A stretch of DNA of 64,000 nt from VAZQ01 sp963771845 (GTDB taxonomy: Bacteria > Pseudomonadota > Alphaproteobacteria > Rhizobiales > Xanthobacteraceae). The DNA lies in NCBI GenBank assembly GCA_963771845.1, contig CAVYVC010000037.1, positions 1 to 64,000 of the forward strand, written 5' to 3'. The notes beneath the pieces were generated by a model. It was not told the origin of the DNA, ran no database searches, and saw only the letters and a program-made list of their open reading frames with translations. A program made the position numbers and the translations under genes. The number at the start of each line of letters is the position of its first letter. Position 1 is the stretch's first letter. Below are positions 52,967-61,346 of this stretch, piece after piece.

Positions 52967-53965
52967 GCCGCCGCTCCGGACACCGTGCTGATCTCGTTAG
53001 CGCGAAGGCAGGCGGAAAGCTGGCCTGCGGGCCCGACCGGCTGGAGCGACGGCCGCACCGTGGCGCAGGCGTCTACCGCGAAGCGGCAGCGCGGGCGGAA
53101 CGCGCAGCCTTGGTCGAGGCGCGTAAGGTCAGGCGGCTGGCCCTCCACGGGGTCGAGGCGCGCCTGTCGCGGACGATCGAGCCGCGGCACCGAGCGCAGC
53201 AACGCAATTGTGTAGGGATGGCGCGGGTGGTGGTAGATTGCTGCCGCCGGGCCGCTCTCCACGATGCGGCCGGCATACATGACGTTGACCCGCTTGGCAT
53301 AGCGCGCCACCACGCCGAGATTGTGCGTGATGATGATGAGCGCCACGTTGAGACGTCGCGTCAGCCCATTCAACAGCTCCAGTATCTGCGCCTGGATGGT
53401 CACGTCGAGGGCGGTCGTCGGCTCGTCCGCAATGATGAGTTTGGGATCGCAGGCTATCGCAATCGCGATCATGACGCGCTGGCGCATGCCGCCGGACAGC
53501 TGGTGTGGATACTGTTTCAGGCGGCGGGCAGGATCGGCGATTCCGACCAGGCCGAGGAGCTCGATGGCGCGCTTGTGCGCAGCCGCACGGTCGGACTGGC
53601 GGTGCTGCTCAAGCGTCTCAGTGATCTGGCGCCCGATCGTGAGAACCGGATTCAACGACGTCATCGGCTCCTGGAACACCATGCCAATATCGCCGCCCCG
53701 AACTTCGCGTAGTTGCGCATCCGAGAGCCGCATGAGGTCGCGGCCGAGGAAGAGAACCTCGCCGCGCGTGATTCGCCCCGGCGGAATCCGGAATCAGGCG
53801 TAGAATCGATAGCGCGCTGACGGACTTGCCCGACCCGCTCTCCCCGACGATGGCGATTGTCTCGCCCTGCTCGACGGCATACGAAACCCCATCGACGGCG
53901 CGCACGACGCCGGCGCCAGTCCGGAATTCGGTGTGCAGGTCCTTGACCTGTAGGAGCGGCGCCAA
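52963..53965 (-). pseudogene. ABC transporter ATPase, OppD/DppD family, one frameshift
   Basis: The 5' part starts at 53965 (MAPLLQVKDLHTEFRTGAGV) with Walker A VGESGSGKSVSALSILRLIP. Near 53780-53792 the frame shifts within GGATTCCGCCGGGGCG. The other frame resumes RITRGEVLFLGRDLMRLSDA and contains LSGGMRQRVMIAIAIACDPK, LIIADEPTTALDVTIQAQIL and the extension CAFRPRCRFAVDAC, ending at 52963. Restored length is about 334 residues. Since the other four transporter genes are intact, a sequencing indel in the G/C run is a fair explanation; otherwise the transporter lacks one ATPase. Confidence 0.88.
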
Positions 53966-54210
53966 GACCCTTCCTGACGTTCCTCTGGAAAGCTATTCTT
54001 TTTCATCAGTCTTAAAGTTATCGCATTGGTATTGGCCGCTGGAAAAGCTGTCAACGGTGGCAGCATGCGGCTTGCGGTCCTACCGCCAGAACGGTCCGGG
54101 GCGATCACTCTATCGGCGAGCAATGGTTAACGAAGCCCGCGTCAGCGGGCTTGTCGGCCGGTTGCTTACCGCTTGCGGAATGATCGCCCAGCACAGTAAC
54201 GCTTTGCCCT

Positions 54211-55491
54211 GTGGGCTATTCACAAGGCAAGATCACGCGCGGACTGGCATTGCCGCGCGCCCTGGCAGCCCGGGTCCCCTTCTATTACGGCTGGATCGTC
54301 CTTGCATGTTTGTGCTGCGCAGGCTTCGCGCGGCAAGGGCCTGCGGTTGCAACTTTTTCGATCTTTGTCGAGCCCCTCACGCGCGATTTCGGCTGGTCCC
54401 GGGTTGCTGTGTCGGGTGCTGTTTCCCTAGGCGGCTTGCTGGCCGCGCTGGTCTTGCCGTTCATTGGTCCACTGCTTGACCGCCGCGGTTCACGGCTCGT
54501 GTTGTGCTTCGCTGTTTTGGTCAATGGCGTCGCTCTGCTGCTGCTATCGTTGACCCCGTCGTTACTGGTCTTCTACCTGCTGTTCTGCATTGCGCGAATG
54601 AACTGGGCAGGACCGTTCGACCTCGGCATCTATGGCGGATTGAACAACTGGTTTCTCGCACGCCGGACCGTTGCGGCCTCGATTGCCACTCTCGCGCAGA
54701 TGATTGGCTTGGTGGCGATGCCGCTGATCGCACAATTTGCGATCTCGCGTAACGGATGGCGCGCCGGCTGGATTGCGCTTGGCACGGTAGTTTTGATCGT
54801 CGGCTTTGTCCCAGTCTGGCTGTTCCTGGTGCGCCGGCCGGAGGATATGGGCCTCCAACCAGACCATGCCGGTCCAGCCATTTCGCAATCAGGAACAACC
54901 ACCACACCGCCCGCCGAGCCGGCCTTCTCGCGCCGTCAGGCGTTGCGCACCTCCAGCTTCTGGCTGCTGATGCTGTTTACGGTGATGATCTATCCGGTTC
55001 AGGCCGGCGTAAGTCTTCATCAGGCATCGCACCTGGTGCAACGCGGCCTCAACCCGACCACGGCGGCCTTGATCGTCAGCAGTTTCTCGCTCATGTCAGC
55101 GATCGCGACGATTGCCTGCGGATTCCTGCCGAGGCGATGGCCAATCCGCTTTCCACTGGCGCTGGCTGGAATGCTGGCCGCTGTCGGCACACTGCTGATG
55201 CAAGGTATCAACTCGGCGGCCGATGGCTATCTTTCTGCCGGCTTGTTCGGGGCCGGTATCGGCAGTGTTCTCACCTTATTACCTGTGGCCTGGGCCGACT
55301 ATTTCGGACGCGCTAACTACGGTGCGATCCGTGGATTAGCCCTATCAGTGCAAGTCTTGGCGCAGGCGACGGGTCCCTTAATCTCCGGTGCCCTGTACGA
55401 TTGGACCGGCACGTACACGGTTTCGTTGTACTGCTTCGCTGCCCTGTCGGCCCTCAGCATTTTCGCTGCACTTGCAGCAAGACAACCTTGA
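54211..55491 (+). CDS. MFS transporter, monocarboxylate/oxalate-formate antiporter type
   Basis: A 426-residue protein with 12 predicted helices from GTG 54211. It starts with the branch's typical VPFYYGWIVLACLCCAGFAR and FVEPLTRDFGWSRVAVSGAV, then LLAALVLPFIGPLLDRRGSR, the MFS loop motif. A long hydrophilic linker (HAGPAISQSGTTTTPPAEPA) separates the two halves, and the second half includes ASHLVQRGLNPTTAALIVSS. Likely moves a small carboxylate. It is divergent from the transporter operon on its left and convergent with the MetE-like gene on its right. Confidence 0.9.
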   Translation: MGYSQGKITRGLALPRALAARVPFYYGWIVLACLCCAGFARQGPAVATFSIFVEPLTRDFGWSRVAVSGAVSLGGLLAALVLPFIGPLLDRRGSRLVLCFAVLVNGVALLLLSLTPSLLVFYLLFCIARMNWAGPFDLGIYGGLNNWFLARRTVAASIATLAQMIGLVAMPLIAQFAISRNGWRAGWIALGTVVLIVGFVPVWLFLVRRPEDMGLQPDHAGPAISQSGTTTTPPAEPAFSRRQALRTSSFWLLMLFTVMIYPVQAGVSLHQASHLVQRGLNPTTAALIVSSFSLMSAIATIACGFLPRRWPIRFPLALAGMLAAVGTLLMQGINSAADGYLSAGLFGAGIGSVLTLLPVAWADYFGRANYGAIRGLALSVQVLAQATGPLISGALYDWTGTYTVSLYCFAALSALSIFAALAARQP

Positions 55492-55519
55492 AGCTTCGGC
55501 TGAAATGCCGGTAGAGCAA

Positions 55520-56668
55520 TTACCACAACTCGCGGCTTGCGAGTCGGGCTCCTTGCGCGAGCGACTTGAACTTCGCCCATACGATGCTCGGATGCACCTC
55601 CTTCGAGCCGGCGAAGGTCGCAAAGCCGCAATCGGCGCCTGCGATCACATTCTCGCGCCCCACCACCTTGGCGAAGCGCATGATGCGCTCGGCGACGAGC
55701 TCGGGATGCTCCACCAGCACCGTCGAATGGCTGATCACTCCGGGGATGAGCGCCTTGCCTTCGGGCAGCCTGGCCGCCTGCCAGACCTTCCACTCGTGCT
55801 CGTGACGCGGGTTTGCCGCTTCGAACGAATACCCGCCGGCGCGGATTTTCAGCACGAGATCGACAATATCCTTAAGCTCGAGATCGTGGACGCGCGGGCC
55901 CATATTGATGCCATAGCAGGTGTGGTGCCGAATCTTTTCCGGCGCAATGTTGCGCAGCGCATGATTGAGCGCCTCGATCCGGCGCGCGGCCCATTTGCGC
56001 CACTCCTGCAGTGTCAGCTCGGGTTGCTTGGTCCAGGAAGTGACCAGCTGGGGGTCGTCGATTTGGACTAGAAATCCCGCATTCACGATGGTCTCGTATT
56101 CCTCGCGCAACGCGTCTGCAATCGCGAACAGAAATTCTTCGTCGCTTTTGTAGTAGCCGTTGCGCAGCCAGTCGGCGGCGCTTGCCGGCGAAATCGCCGG
56201 CATGAAGAGTTCGAGCGGCCTTGCTCCATTAAGCGCAGACTTGAGATTGTCGATATCGGTCTGCAGCCGCGCCATGCCGCGATAGCTAATCGGCGCGGTG
56301 CAGATCATGCGGGCGGGACGCGCCGCGCTTGCGGCCGCTGCATAAAATTCCGGGAAGGACTTTGCTTCGCGCGAGCCAGCCCATGGATTCTGGCGCGGCG
56401 CTTGCGGGTCGGGCTCAAAGCCGCCCAGCCGCTCGTTTACGTAGGAGACGAAGCTCGGCTTGCCGAATTCGCCGTCATCAATGACATCGATGCCGAGCTC
56501 GATCTGCCGGTTGACAATTTCTTTCACCGCCTCGCGCAGGCGCCCGGCATGCGGTGCGGCCTTGCCAGCTTTCTCGGCAGTTTCGGACGTCATTATTTCC
56601 AGGAGATCGGCCGGCCTCGGCAGACTGCCGGCATGAGTGGTGATGATGCGGTCGGTGCTGCGTTGCAT
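55520..56668 (-). CDS. Cobalamin-independent methionine synthase C-terminal-like protein
   Basis: A 382-residue single-domain relative of MetE and of epoxyalkane:coenzyme M transferase. Zinc ligands are all in place: His249 and Cys251 in RHHTCYGIN, Glu283 in YSFEAANPRHEHEW, and Cys347 in AGADCGFATF. The start THAGSLPRPADLLEIM is the family signature. It lacks the N-terminal MetE half that binds folylpolyglutamate, so methyl or alkyl transfer to an unknown thiol is more likely than standard methionine synthesis. It comes after the tripartite-type binding proteins on the same strand. Confidence 0.88.
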   Translation of the reverse strand: MQRSTDRIITTHAGSLPRPADLLEIMTSETAEKAGKAAPHAGRLREAVKEIVNRQIELGIDVIDDGEFGKPSFVSYVNERLGGFEPDPQAPRQNPWAGSREAKSFPEFYAAAASAARPARMICTAPISYRGMARLQTDIDNLKSALNGARPLELFMPAISPASAADWLRNGYYKSDEEFLFAIADALREEYETIVNAGFLVQIDDPQLVTSWTKQPELTLQEWRKWAARRIEALNHALRNIAPEKIRHHTCYGINMGPRVHDLELKDIVDLVLKIRAGGYSFEAANPRHEHEWKVWQAARLPEGKALIPGVISHSTVLVEHPELVAERIMRFAKVVGRENVIAGADCGFATFAGSKEVHPSIVWAKFKSLAQGARLASRELW

Positions 56669-56720
56669 TTGCTTCTCGCGAAATCATCATAGGGTGGGTG
56701 CGCGCGCCTAGCCCCGGCAC

Positions 56721-57779
56721 TTACCCCCCGCCCCTGGTTTCGGCGAAGAGCTTGCGGGCGTAGTCGAGGAATTCCGGCGGCGCAAGCGCGATGCGGTCGA
56801 TGGCACGCAAGACCTCATCGCCGTCGATCGGGCTGATATCGAGCTGGAGGCCTGCGGCATCAGCAAGGTATTGCGAATCCTCGTGCAGCGCCAGAAACGC
56901 GCGCTTGAGGGCCTGCAACCGATCGGAGGGCAGGTCCGGCGGAGCCGCGATCGGCCGCGATATAGAGTAGGGCAGCTCGGCAAGCTCGATGAGCGCGTGC
57001 GCGGCCTCATTCTTCGCAAGCTCACGCGCAGTCGGCACATCCGGCAATGCCGGATGGCGTGTCGCGCGCGCGAACTGTACCAGGACGCGATAAGCGCTCT
57101 CCGGCGCGAGCCATTCCGGCTTGCTCGCTTTGAGCACCGAGAAATCGACGGTGCGACCGTGCACTTCGCCGCTGTCCATCGCCACGAAAATCGCGGGACT
57201 GTCCGGAAATCCCACCACCTGCTTCACGTGCAACCCGATGGTATCGCGCAGGATGATGGGAACATCGTTGCCGGCGCCGCCGTCGGCACTGGCTCCCAGG
57301 ACGAGCGGCGCAAGATCGGCGCGCCGCGCCTCGTCGATGGATTTCACCGGCGCGTCCTTGCGGATGATGAGAATATTTGCATCGTTAAGAAAACTCGATG
57401 GCGAGCCAAGCCACGTGAACCGGCGTGGTTTGAACTGGACGCTGGAACTGCTGCCGAGCAGGCCAATCAGCGGCATAGTGCGCGAAAGCATGGCAATAAC
57501 CGTACCGTCGCGCGGCGCGAGATTATAAAGGTAGTTGGCGGCGCGGAGACTTCCGCCTCCCGGCATGTGCTGCACGACCACTTGCGGATTGCCGGGAACG
57601 AAAGCGCCGAGATGGTGCGCCAGCAGCCGCGCGTAGAGATCCTGGCTCCCGCCGGGTGCGGCGCCGACAATCAACGTGATCTGATTGTTGCGGTAAAAAT
57701 CGCTGATGGCATCCGCCCGCGCGGGTGCAACTGCAAGCGCCGTCATAACGCAAATCGCCGCGATTATGCGCGCGAGCAA
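56721..57779 (-). CDS. Tripartite tricarboxylate transporter-type (Bug/TctC) binding protein
   Basis: About 352 residues. TTG 57779 is preferred because GGGAGG lies seven bases upstream; the GTG at 57803 would place that ribosome site inside the gene. The leader LLARIIAAICVMTALAVAPA ends ARADA. The mature start NNQITLIVGAAPGGSQDLYA and VVVQHMPGGGSLRAANYLYN are Bug-family. It keeps the Asp loop GNDVPIILRDTIGLHVKQVV. These proteins bind carboxylates; no TctA or TctB permease gene is in the window. Intact. Confidence 0.85.
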   Translation of the reverse strand: MLARIIAAICVMTALAVAPARADAISDFYRNNQITLIVGAAPGGSQDLYARLLAHHLGAFVPGNPQVVVQHMPGGGSLRAANYLYNLAPRDGTVIAMLSRTMPLIGLLGSSSSVQFKPRRFTWLGSPSSFLNDANILIIRKDAPVKSIDEARRADLAPLVLGASADGGAGNDVPIILRDTIGLHVKQVVGFPDSPAIFVAMDSGEVHGRTVDFSVLKASKPEWLAPESAYRVLVQFARATRHPALPDVPTARELAKNEAAHALIELAELPYSISRPIAAPPDLPSDRLQALKRAFLALHEDSQYLADAAGLQLDISPIDGDEVLRAIDRIALAPPEFLDYARKLFAETRGGG

Positions 57780-57859
57780 ATCACACCTCCCTGATGTTTG
57801 CACTTATCAGCCTCAATCAACGCTGGCAGCTCCAACTCTTCTTCTCCTCGGTCAGGCGG

Positions 57860-58831
57860 CTATTTCGGGATAAACGCCTCGGTATAGAGCTTGGACATAT
57901 CCGGCGTATCCTTGAGGAGCTTGAGAGACACGAAGGAGCGTTCGAGGGTCGCGAGCGACTCCGCATCGAATTTGCAGTCGCGGCTGAACATTCCAACGGT
58001 AAGGTCATATTCCTTCGACATCACGCTTGGCGGGAAACCAGTGACCTCGCTCTCGACCTTGACCGTCTCCTCTTTATGCGTCCGAATGAACTCGATCGTT
58101 TCCAGCCAACCGGCGAGAAACGCGCGGATCGCAGCGGGGTTGCTGTTGATCAGTTGCGTGGTCGCAAAGATCGTCCCGGCTGCGAGGTTGCCCGCATAAT
58201 TTGACACGGGAACGAGGAGCCGCCCGATCTGTTTTTCCTCCATGTCGAAGATGAGCGATGTGACGGCAACATCGGCATCGACGAGATGTTCCCGAAAAGC
58301 GGCGACGATGCTCGCGGCAGCATTGCCGATGGCAACCGGTGTCACCCCGTCAGCGCCCCAACCCTCCTTGCGCGCCAGCTCGAGCGCCAGCCACTCCGTC
58401 AGGGAACCCGCGCTCGATATGCCGATCTTGCTGCCACGGAGTTGCCCGACCGTCCTTACCGGTGAATCCCATGGGACCGCGATGCCGATAAACGGAATCG
58501 AGGGCGCCGCATTGCAGACGGCCAGCAAGGGCGCTCCTTTCGCCACCAGCGCCATCTCTGTCCCCGCGCCGACGCCGATCTCGATGCTGCCCGCGGTCAT
58601 TGCCTGCGCTAGCTTGCTGCCACCGGTGAAATCCGCAATTTTCAGATCGAGGCCATGTTTGGCAAAGATGCCGAGCTTGTCGCCGACATTCACAGGGATG
58701 ATGGCGGACGCATTGGGCGAGGCCTTGCCGACAATGAGTGCCGTGGCCGCGGCTGCGATCGAGGTGAAGTTGAGCGATCCAGCGATGATCGAGAGCGCCG
58801 CAAGAAAGCGACTGCGTGACAGTCCCTGCAA
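57860..58831 (-). CDS. ABC transporter substrate-binding protein, SsuA/NMT1-like
   Basis: A 323-residue exported protein. The start is TTG 58831, directly behind AGGAGG at the right distance (complement 58838-58844); the longer frame upstream is antisense to nothing and lacks a site. The signal is LQGLSRSRFLAALSIIAGSL with NFTSIAAAA. The mature protein has IPVNVGDKLGIFAKHGLDLK, IADFTGGSKLAQAMTAGSIE and VGAGTEMALVAKGAPLLAVC, all SsuA-like. It sits between two Bug-type proteins without its own permease, so the transport partner must be elsewhere. Confidence 0.85.
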   Translation of the reverse strand: MQGLSRSRFLAALSIIAGSLNFTSIAAAATALIVGKASPNASAIIPVNVGDKLGIFAKHGLDLKIADFTGGSKLAQAMTAGSIEIGVGAGTEMALVAKGAPLLAVCNAAPSIPFIGIAVPWDSPVRTVGQLRGSKIGISSAGSLTEWLALELARKEGWGADGVTPVAIGNAAASIVAAFREHLVDADVAVTSLIFDMEEKQIGRLLVPVSNYAGNLAAGTIFATTQLINSNPAAIRAFLAGWLETIEFIRTHKEETVKVESEVTGFPPSVMSKEYDLTVGMFSRDCKFDAESLATLERSFVSLKLLKDTPDMSKLYTEAFIPK

Positions 58832-58874
58832 TGGATTCCTCCTCTGTTTTTGTTGTGGCCGCAGCGCGCAGCCA

Positions 58875-59861
58875 TCATTCCGCTTTGATATTTGCCGCCT
58901 TGATGATCGGCCACCATTTCTCGATCTCGGCCTTGTGAAACGCGCCGAGCGCCTCAGGTGTCTGCGCACCGCGCGGAACAATCTCGTGCCCAAGCTGTGC
59001 AAGCCGCGCCTGCACGGCGGGATCCGCAAGAGCGTCCACGACCGCTGCATTGAGCTTGGAGATCACACCGTTCGACGTGCCCTTCGGTACCCAAAGCCCA
59101 TGCCAGAATGAAGGGTAAAGCGCCGGTCCTCCTGCTTGCTCAATCGTAGGTATGTCCGGCGCCGCTGACCAGCGGGTTTTCGATAGAACAGCGTAGGTCT
59201 TGATCTTGCCGCTGCCGAGATGCGGGACGATGTTGGACCCTTCCGCAGCGGCCAGATCGATCTGGCCCGCAATCAGGTCCTGCATGAAAGAGGCTGCGCC
59301 GCGATAGGGAATGAACTGGAAGGCGGCGCCAATGGTGTTTGCAAAGTAAGTGCCCCAGACACGTCCCGGGCCGCCCATCCCGACACTGCCGAAGGAAGCA
59401 TTCGGGTTGGCTTTAAGCCAGGTGATAAGCTCTGTCAGGTCGTCGGGCGGCAGACCGCCTCTTCCAATGAACACCTGGGGAGACGTGGTCAGCAGCGCGA
59501 CCGGCGCCAAGTCCGTCAGCAGGTCAAACGGCAGCGCATAAGTCGCCCCGCTGAACACATGCGAATTGATGTGACCGATGCTCACCGTGTAGCCGTCCGG
59601 CTCCGCGCGTACCACCCGGGCCACCCCGATGCTGCCGCCTGCTCCCGTCACATTCTCGACGATGATGGGCTCCCCGAGCGTCACCTTCATGCGCTCGCCA
59701 AGCAGCCGCGCGATGGTATCGGGCGGCCCTCCCGCCGTGGTCGGGACGATAATGGTGATGGGGCGTGAGGGATAGCGATCCCCAGCCACGCTGGTGGAGC
59801 TTGCTGCAGCGGCGATGGCGACGAGGGCGATTCTCAAACAATTGTTCATCGAATCTGCCAT
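58875..59861 (-). CDS. Tripartite tricarboxylate transporter-type (Bug/TctC) binding protein
   Basis: About 328 residues from ATG 59861 (ATG 59849 also possible). The signal MADSMNNCLRIALVAIAAAA is followed by YPSRPITIIVPTTAGGPPDT, the Bug signature, then ENVTGAGGSIGVARVVRAEP and DGYTVSIGHINSHVFSG. The ligand loop GRVWGTYFANTIGAAFQFIP and PYRGAASFMQDLIAGQIDLA is conserved, and KTRWSAAPDIPTIEQAG is typical. It stands at the head of a trio of solute-binding genes on the minus strand near aromatic-degradation genes, so an aromatic acid is a possible ligand. Confidence 0.9.
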   Translation of the reverse strand: MADSMNNCLRIALVAIAAAASSTSVAGDRYPSRPITIIVPTTAGGPPDTIARLLGERMKVTLGEPIIVENVTGAGGSIGVARVVRAEPDGYTVSIGHINSHVFSGATYALPFDLLTDLAPVALLTTSPQVFIGRGGLPPDDLTELITWLKANPNASFGSVGMGGPGRVWGTYFANTIGAAFQFIPYRGAASFMQDLIAGQIDLAAAEGSNIVPHLGSGKIKTYAVLSKTRWSAAPDIPTIEQAGGPALYPSFWHGLWVPKGTSNGVISKLNAAVVDALADPAVQARLAQLGHEIVPRGAQTPEALGAFHKAEIEKWWPIIKAANIKAE

Positions 59862-59996
59862 CCCGCGAGCAGAACGAAGATTGCAAAAGATTAATTCGGC
59901 CGACACGTCGCCGCAATGCGCCTCGTCTTATTTAGAGTGCGTTCCCTCTCGCGCCGAAGGCGCGGCGCGACAAACCGCCGGTCCGGAGGCAGGCCC

Positions 59997-60194
59997 ATGG
60001 CCAGAATAGATAACCGTTGCGCACACTGTGGCGGAAAGCTCGGTCTTGTCTCCCACCAGCACCGCGGGCTGCGGTTCTGCCGTAAATCATGCCGCGAAAG
60101 TTTCCTCGCCAGAACGGCGAAGGACCACAACGTGATGCGAAAGTGGTTTGGCCTGCTCACTCGCGCCTCGGCCTGCCGGGCCGGTCATTCGTAG
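59997..60194 (+). CDS. Small zinc-ribbon-like protein
   Basis: A 65-residue basic protein from ATG 59997 in which CAHCGGKLGLVSHQHRGLRF then CRKSC supply two CxxC-type pairs that could hold zinc. The tail FLARTAKDHNVMRKWFGLL is amphipathic. Similar tiny proteins are common in Bradyrhizobium genomes, with no proven role. It is the only plus-strand gene between the solute-binding and NicX-like genes, so it interrupts a possible long minus-strand unit. Confidence 0.75.
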   Translation: MARIDNRCAHCGGKLGLVSHQHRGLRFCRKSCRESFLARTAKDHNVMRKWFGLLTRASACRAGHS

Positions 60195-60267
60195 CTTCGG
60201 TCGAGCCCTTTGCAAGACCCAACGCTCTTTCTCGTCGACCCCACGCTTCTGCGCTTTTAGGCAGCAC

Positions 60268-61329
60268 TCACCGCGGCACGTAGGCGACCTGCATCTTATC
60301 GTCGGCGAATTTTCCGCGATCGATGATGATGTTGTTGTCGAGCACGACCGTGCAGTCGCGCATGGGGACATCATAATGTCCCTTGGTCGTGCGCTTCCCG
60401 CCGCCCTGCGAGTTTGGACCGGTGGAGAACAAGAAATTTCCGGCAAAGCAGCGGGCGCCTGCATGATGGCGATCGGGATCGGCGCCGTTGAGCGCAATCG
60501 CGTCCCAGCGCCCCTGCGGATTGAGCCCCCAGCCGAGGTGCGAAATCGCATGCCCGTCCATGTCGTCGGCGCGCGCCTTGTTGCCTTCAAGCCAACCGTT
60601 CATCAGCCTGGCGTCGAGCCCGCCTTCAATGCTGCGAATGAAGCCGTCGCGAATGTCGAGGCGAACCTCGTCCTGCACGTAGCGGCAATACGGCAGGACC
60701 ACAATGTCGCCGGGCGCAAGTACGACGGTACCGTTGGCAGAGCCCTCGTTCGGAAACGTATGCACGTGGCCCGCGCCCCAGTGATCGAAGCGGCCGGGCG
60801 ATTCCGCGTAGCCGTACTGGATCATGGTGGGATATTCGCCGAGCTGCACCGTGAGATCGGTACCGCCGGGGCGCGTGATGCGCATGGTCCTGGCGCGTTC
60901 GAGGCGTGCGCCGGCATGGATCACCGCCTCCTTCAAACCGGGAGGGGACATGAGCGTTTCGAGCTCATCGGGCCCGTCGATGACCATGAGCACGCGTGTG
61001 CCGGCATCGCGCGCCTGCTTGAGCCAGCGCGTGAAGAGGGGAATGTGCAGGCACACCAGCATGTCCGCGGCCTTGATGGCCTCGAGCGTGCCTTTGCAGC
61101 GACCCACGGTCTCGACGCCGACCTTGGTCCATGAAGGCATCGCGTTCACGCACATCTCGTAGGCGTCGGCCCCGAACTCCTCGGCGGCAGCGAAGGCGGC
61201 AGAAACATAATCGCGGCGCGCGCCAAGATCGCTCAACAACACGATCGTCTCGCCCTTTTTCACATTGCAGAGGTCGAACTCCTTGCGGAAAAGCATGGCG
61301 AGCTTGGCGTGATTGAGCGCTTCGTGCAT
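60268..61329 (-). CDS. NicX-like (2,5-dihydroxypyridine 5,6-dioxygenase family) protein
   Basis: A 353-residue protein of the M29-aminopeptidase-like fold that in NicX is an iron ring-cleaving dioxygenase. LGEYPTMIQYGYAESPGRFD then HWGAGHVHTFPNEGS closely follows the NicX pattern. The three NicX iron ligands have counterparts here: His264 in AISHLGWGLNPQGRWDA, His318 and Asp320 in TKGHYDVPMRDC. It lies 17 bases after the salicylyl-CoA hydroxylase-type gene and must be co-transcribed with it. No other nicotinate genes are near, so the natural ring is probably not 2,5-dihydroxypyridine. Aminopeptidase activity cannot be excluded. Confidence 0.82.
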   Translation of the reverse strand: MHEALNHAKLAMLFRKEFDLCNVKKGETIVLLSDLGARRDYVSAAFAAAEEFGADAYEMCVNAMPSWTKVGVETVGRCKGTLEAIKAADMLVCLHIPLFTRWLKQARDAGTRVLMVIDGPDELETLMSPPGLKEAVIHAGARLERARTMRITRPGGTDLTVQLGEYPTMIQYGYAESPGRFDHWGAGHVHTFPNEGSANGTVVLAPGDIVVLPYCRYVQDEVRLDIRDGFIRSIEGGLDARLMNGWLEGNKARADDMDGHAISHLGWGLNPQGRWDAIALNGADPDRHHAGARCFAGNFLFSTGPNSQGGGKRTTKGHYDVPMRDCTVVLDNNIIIDRGKFADDKMQVAYVPR

Positions 61330-61346
61330 GGCGCGTCTCCTTGTCC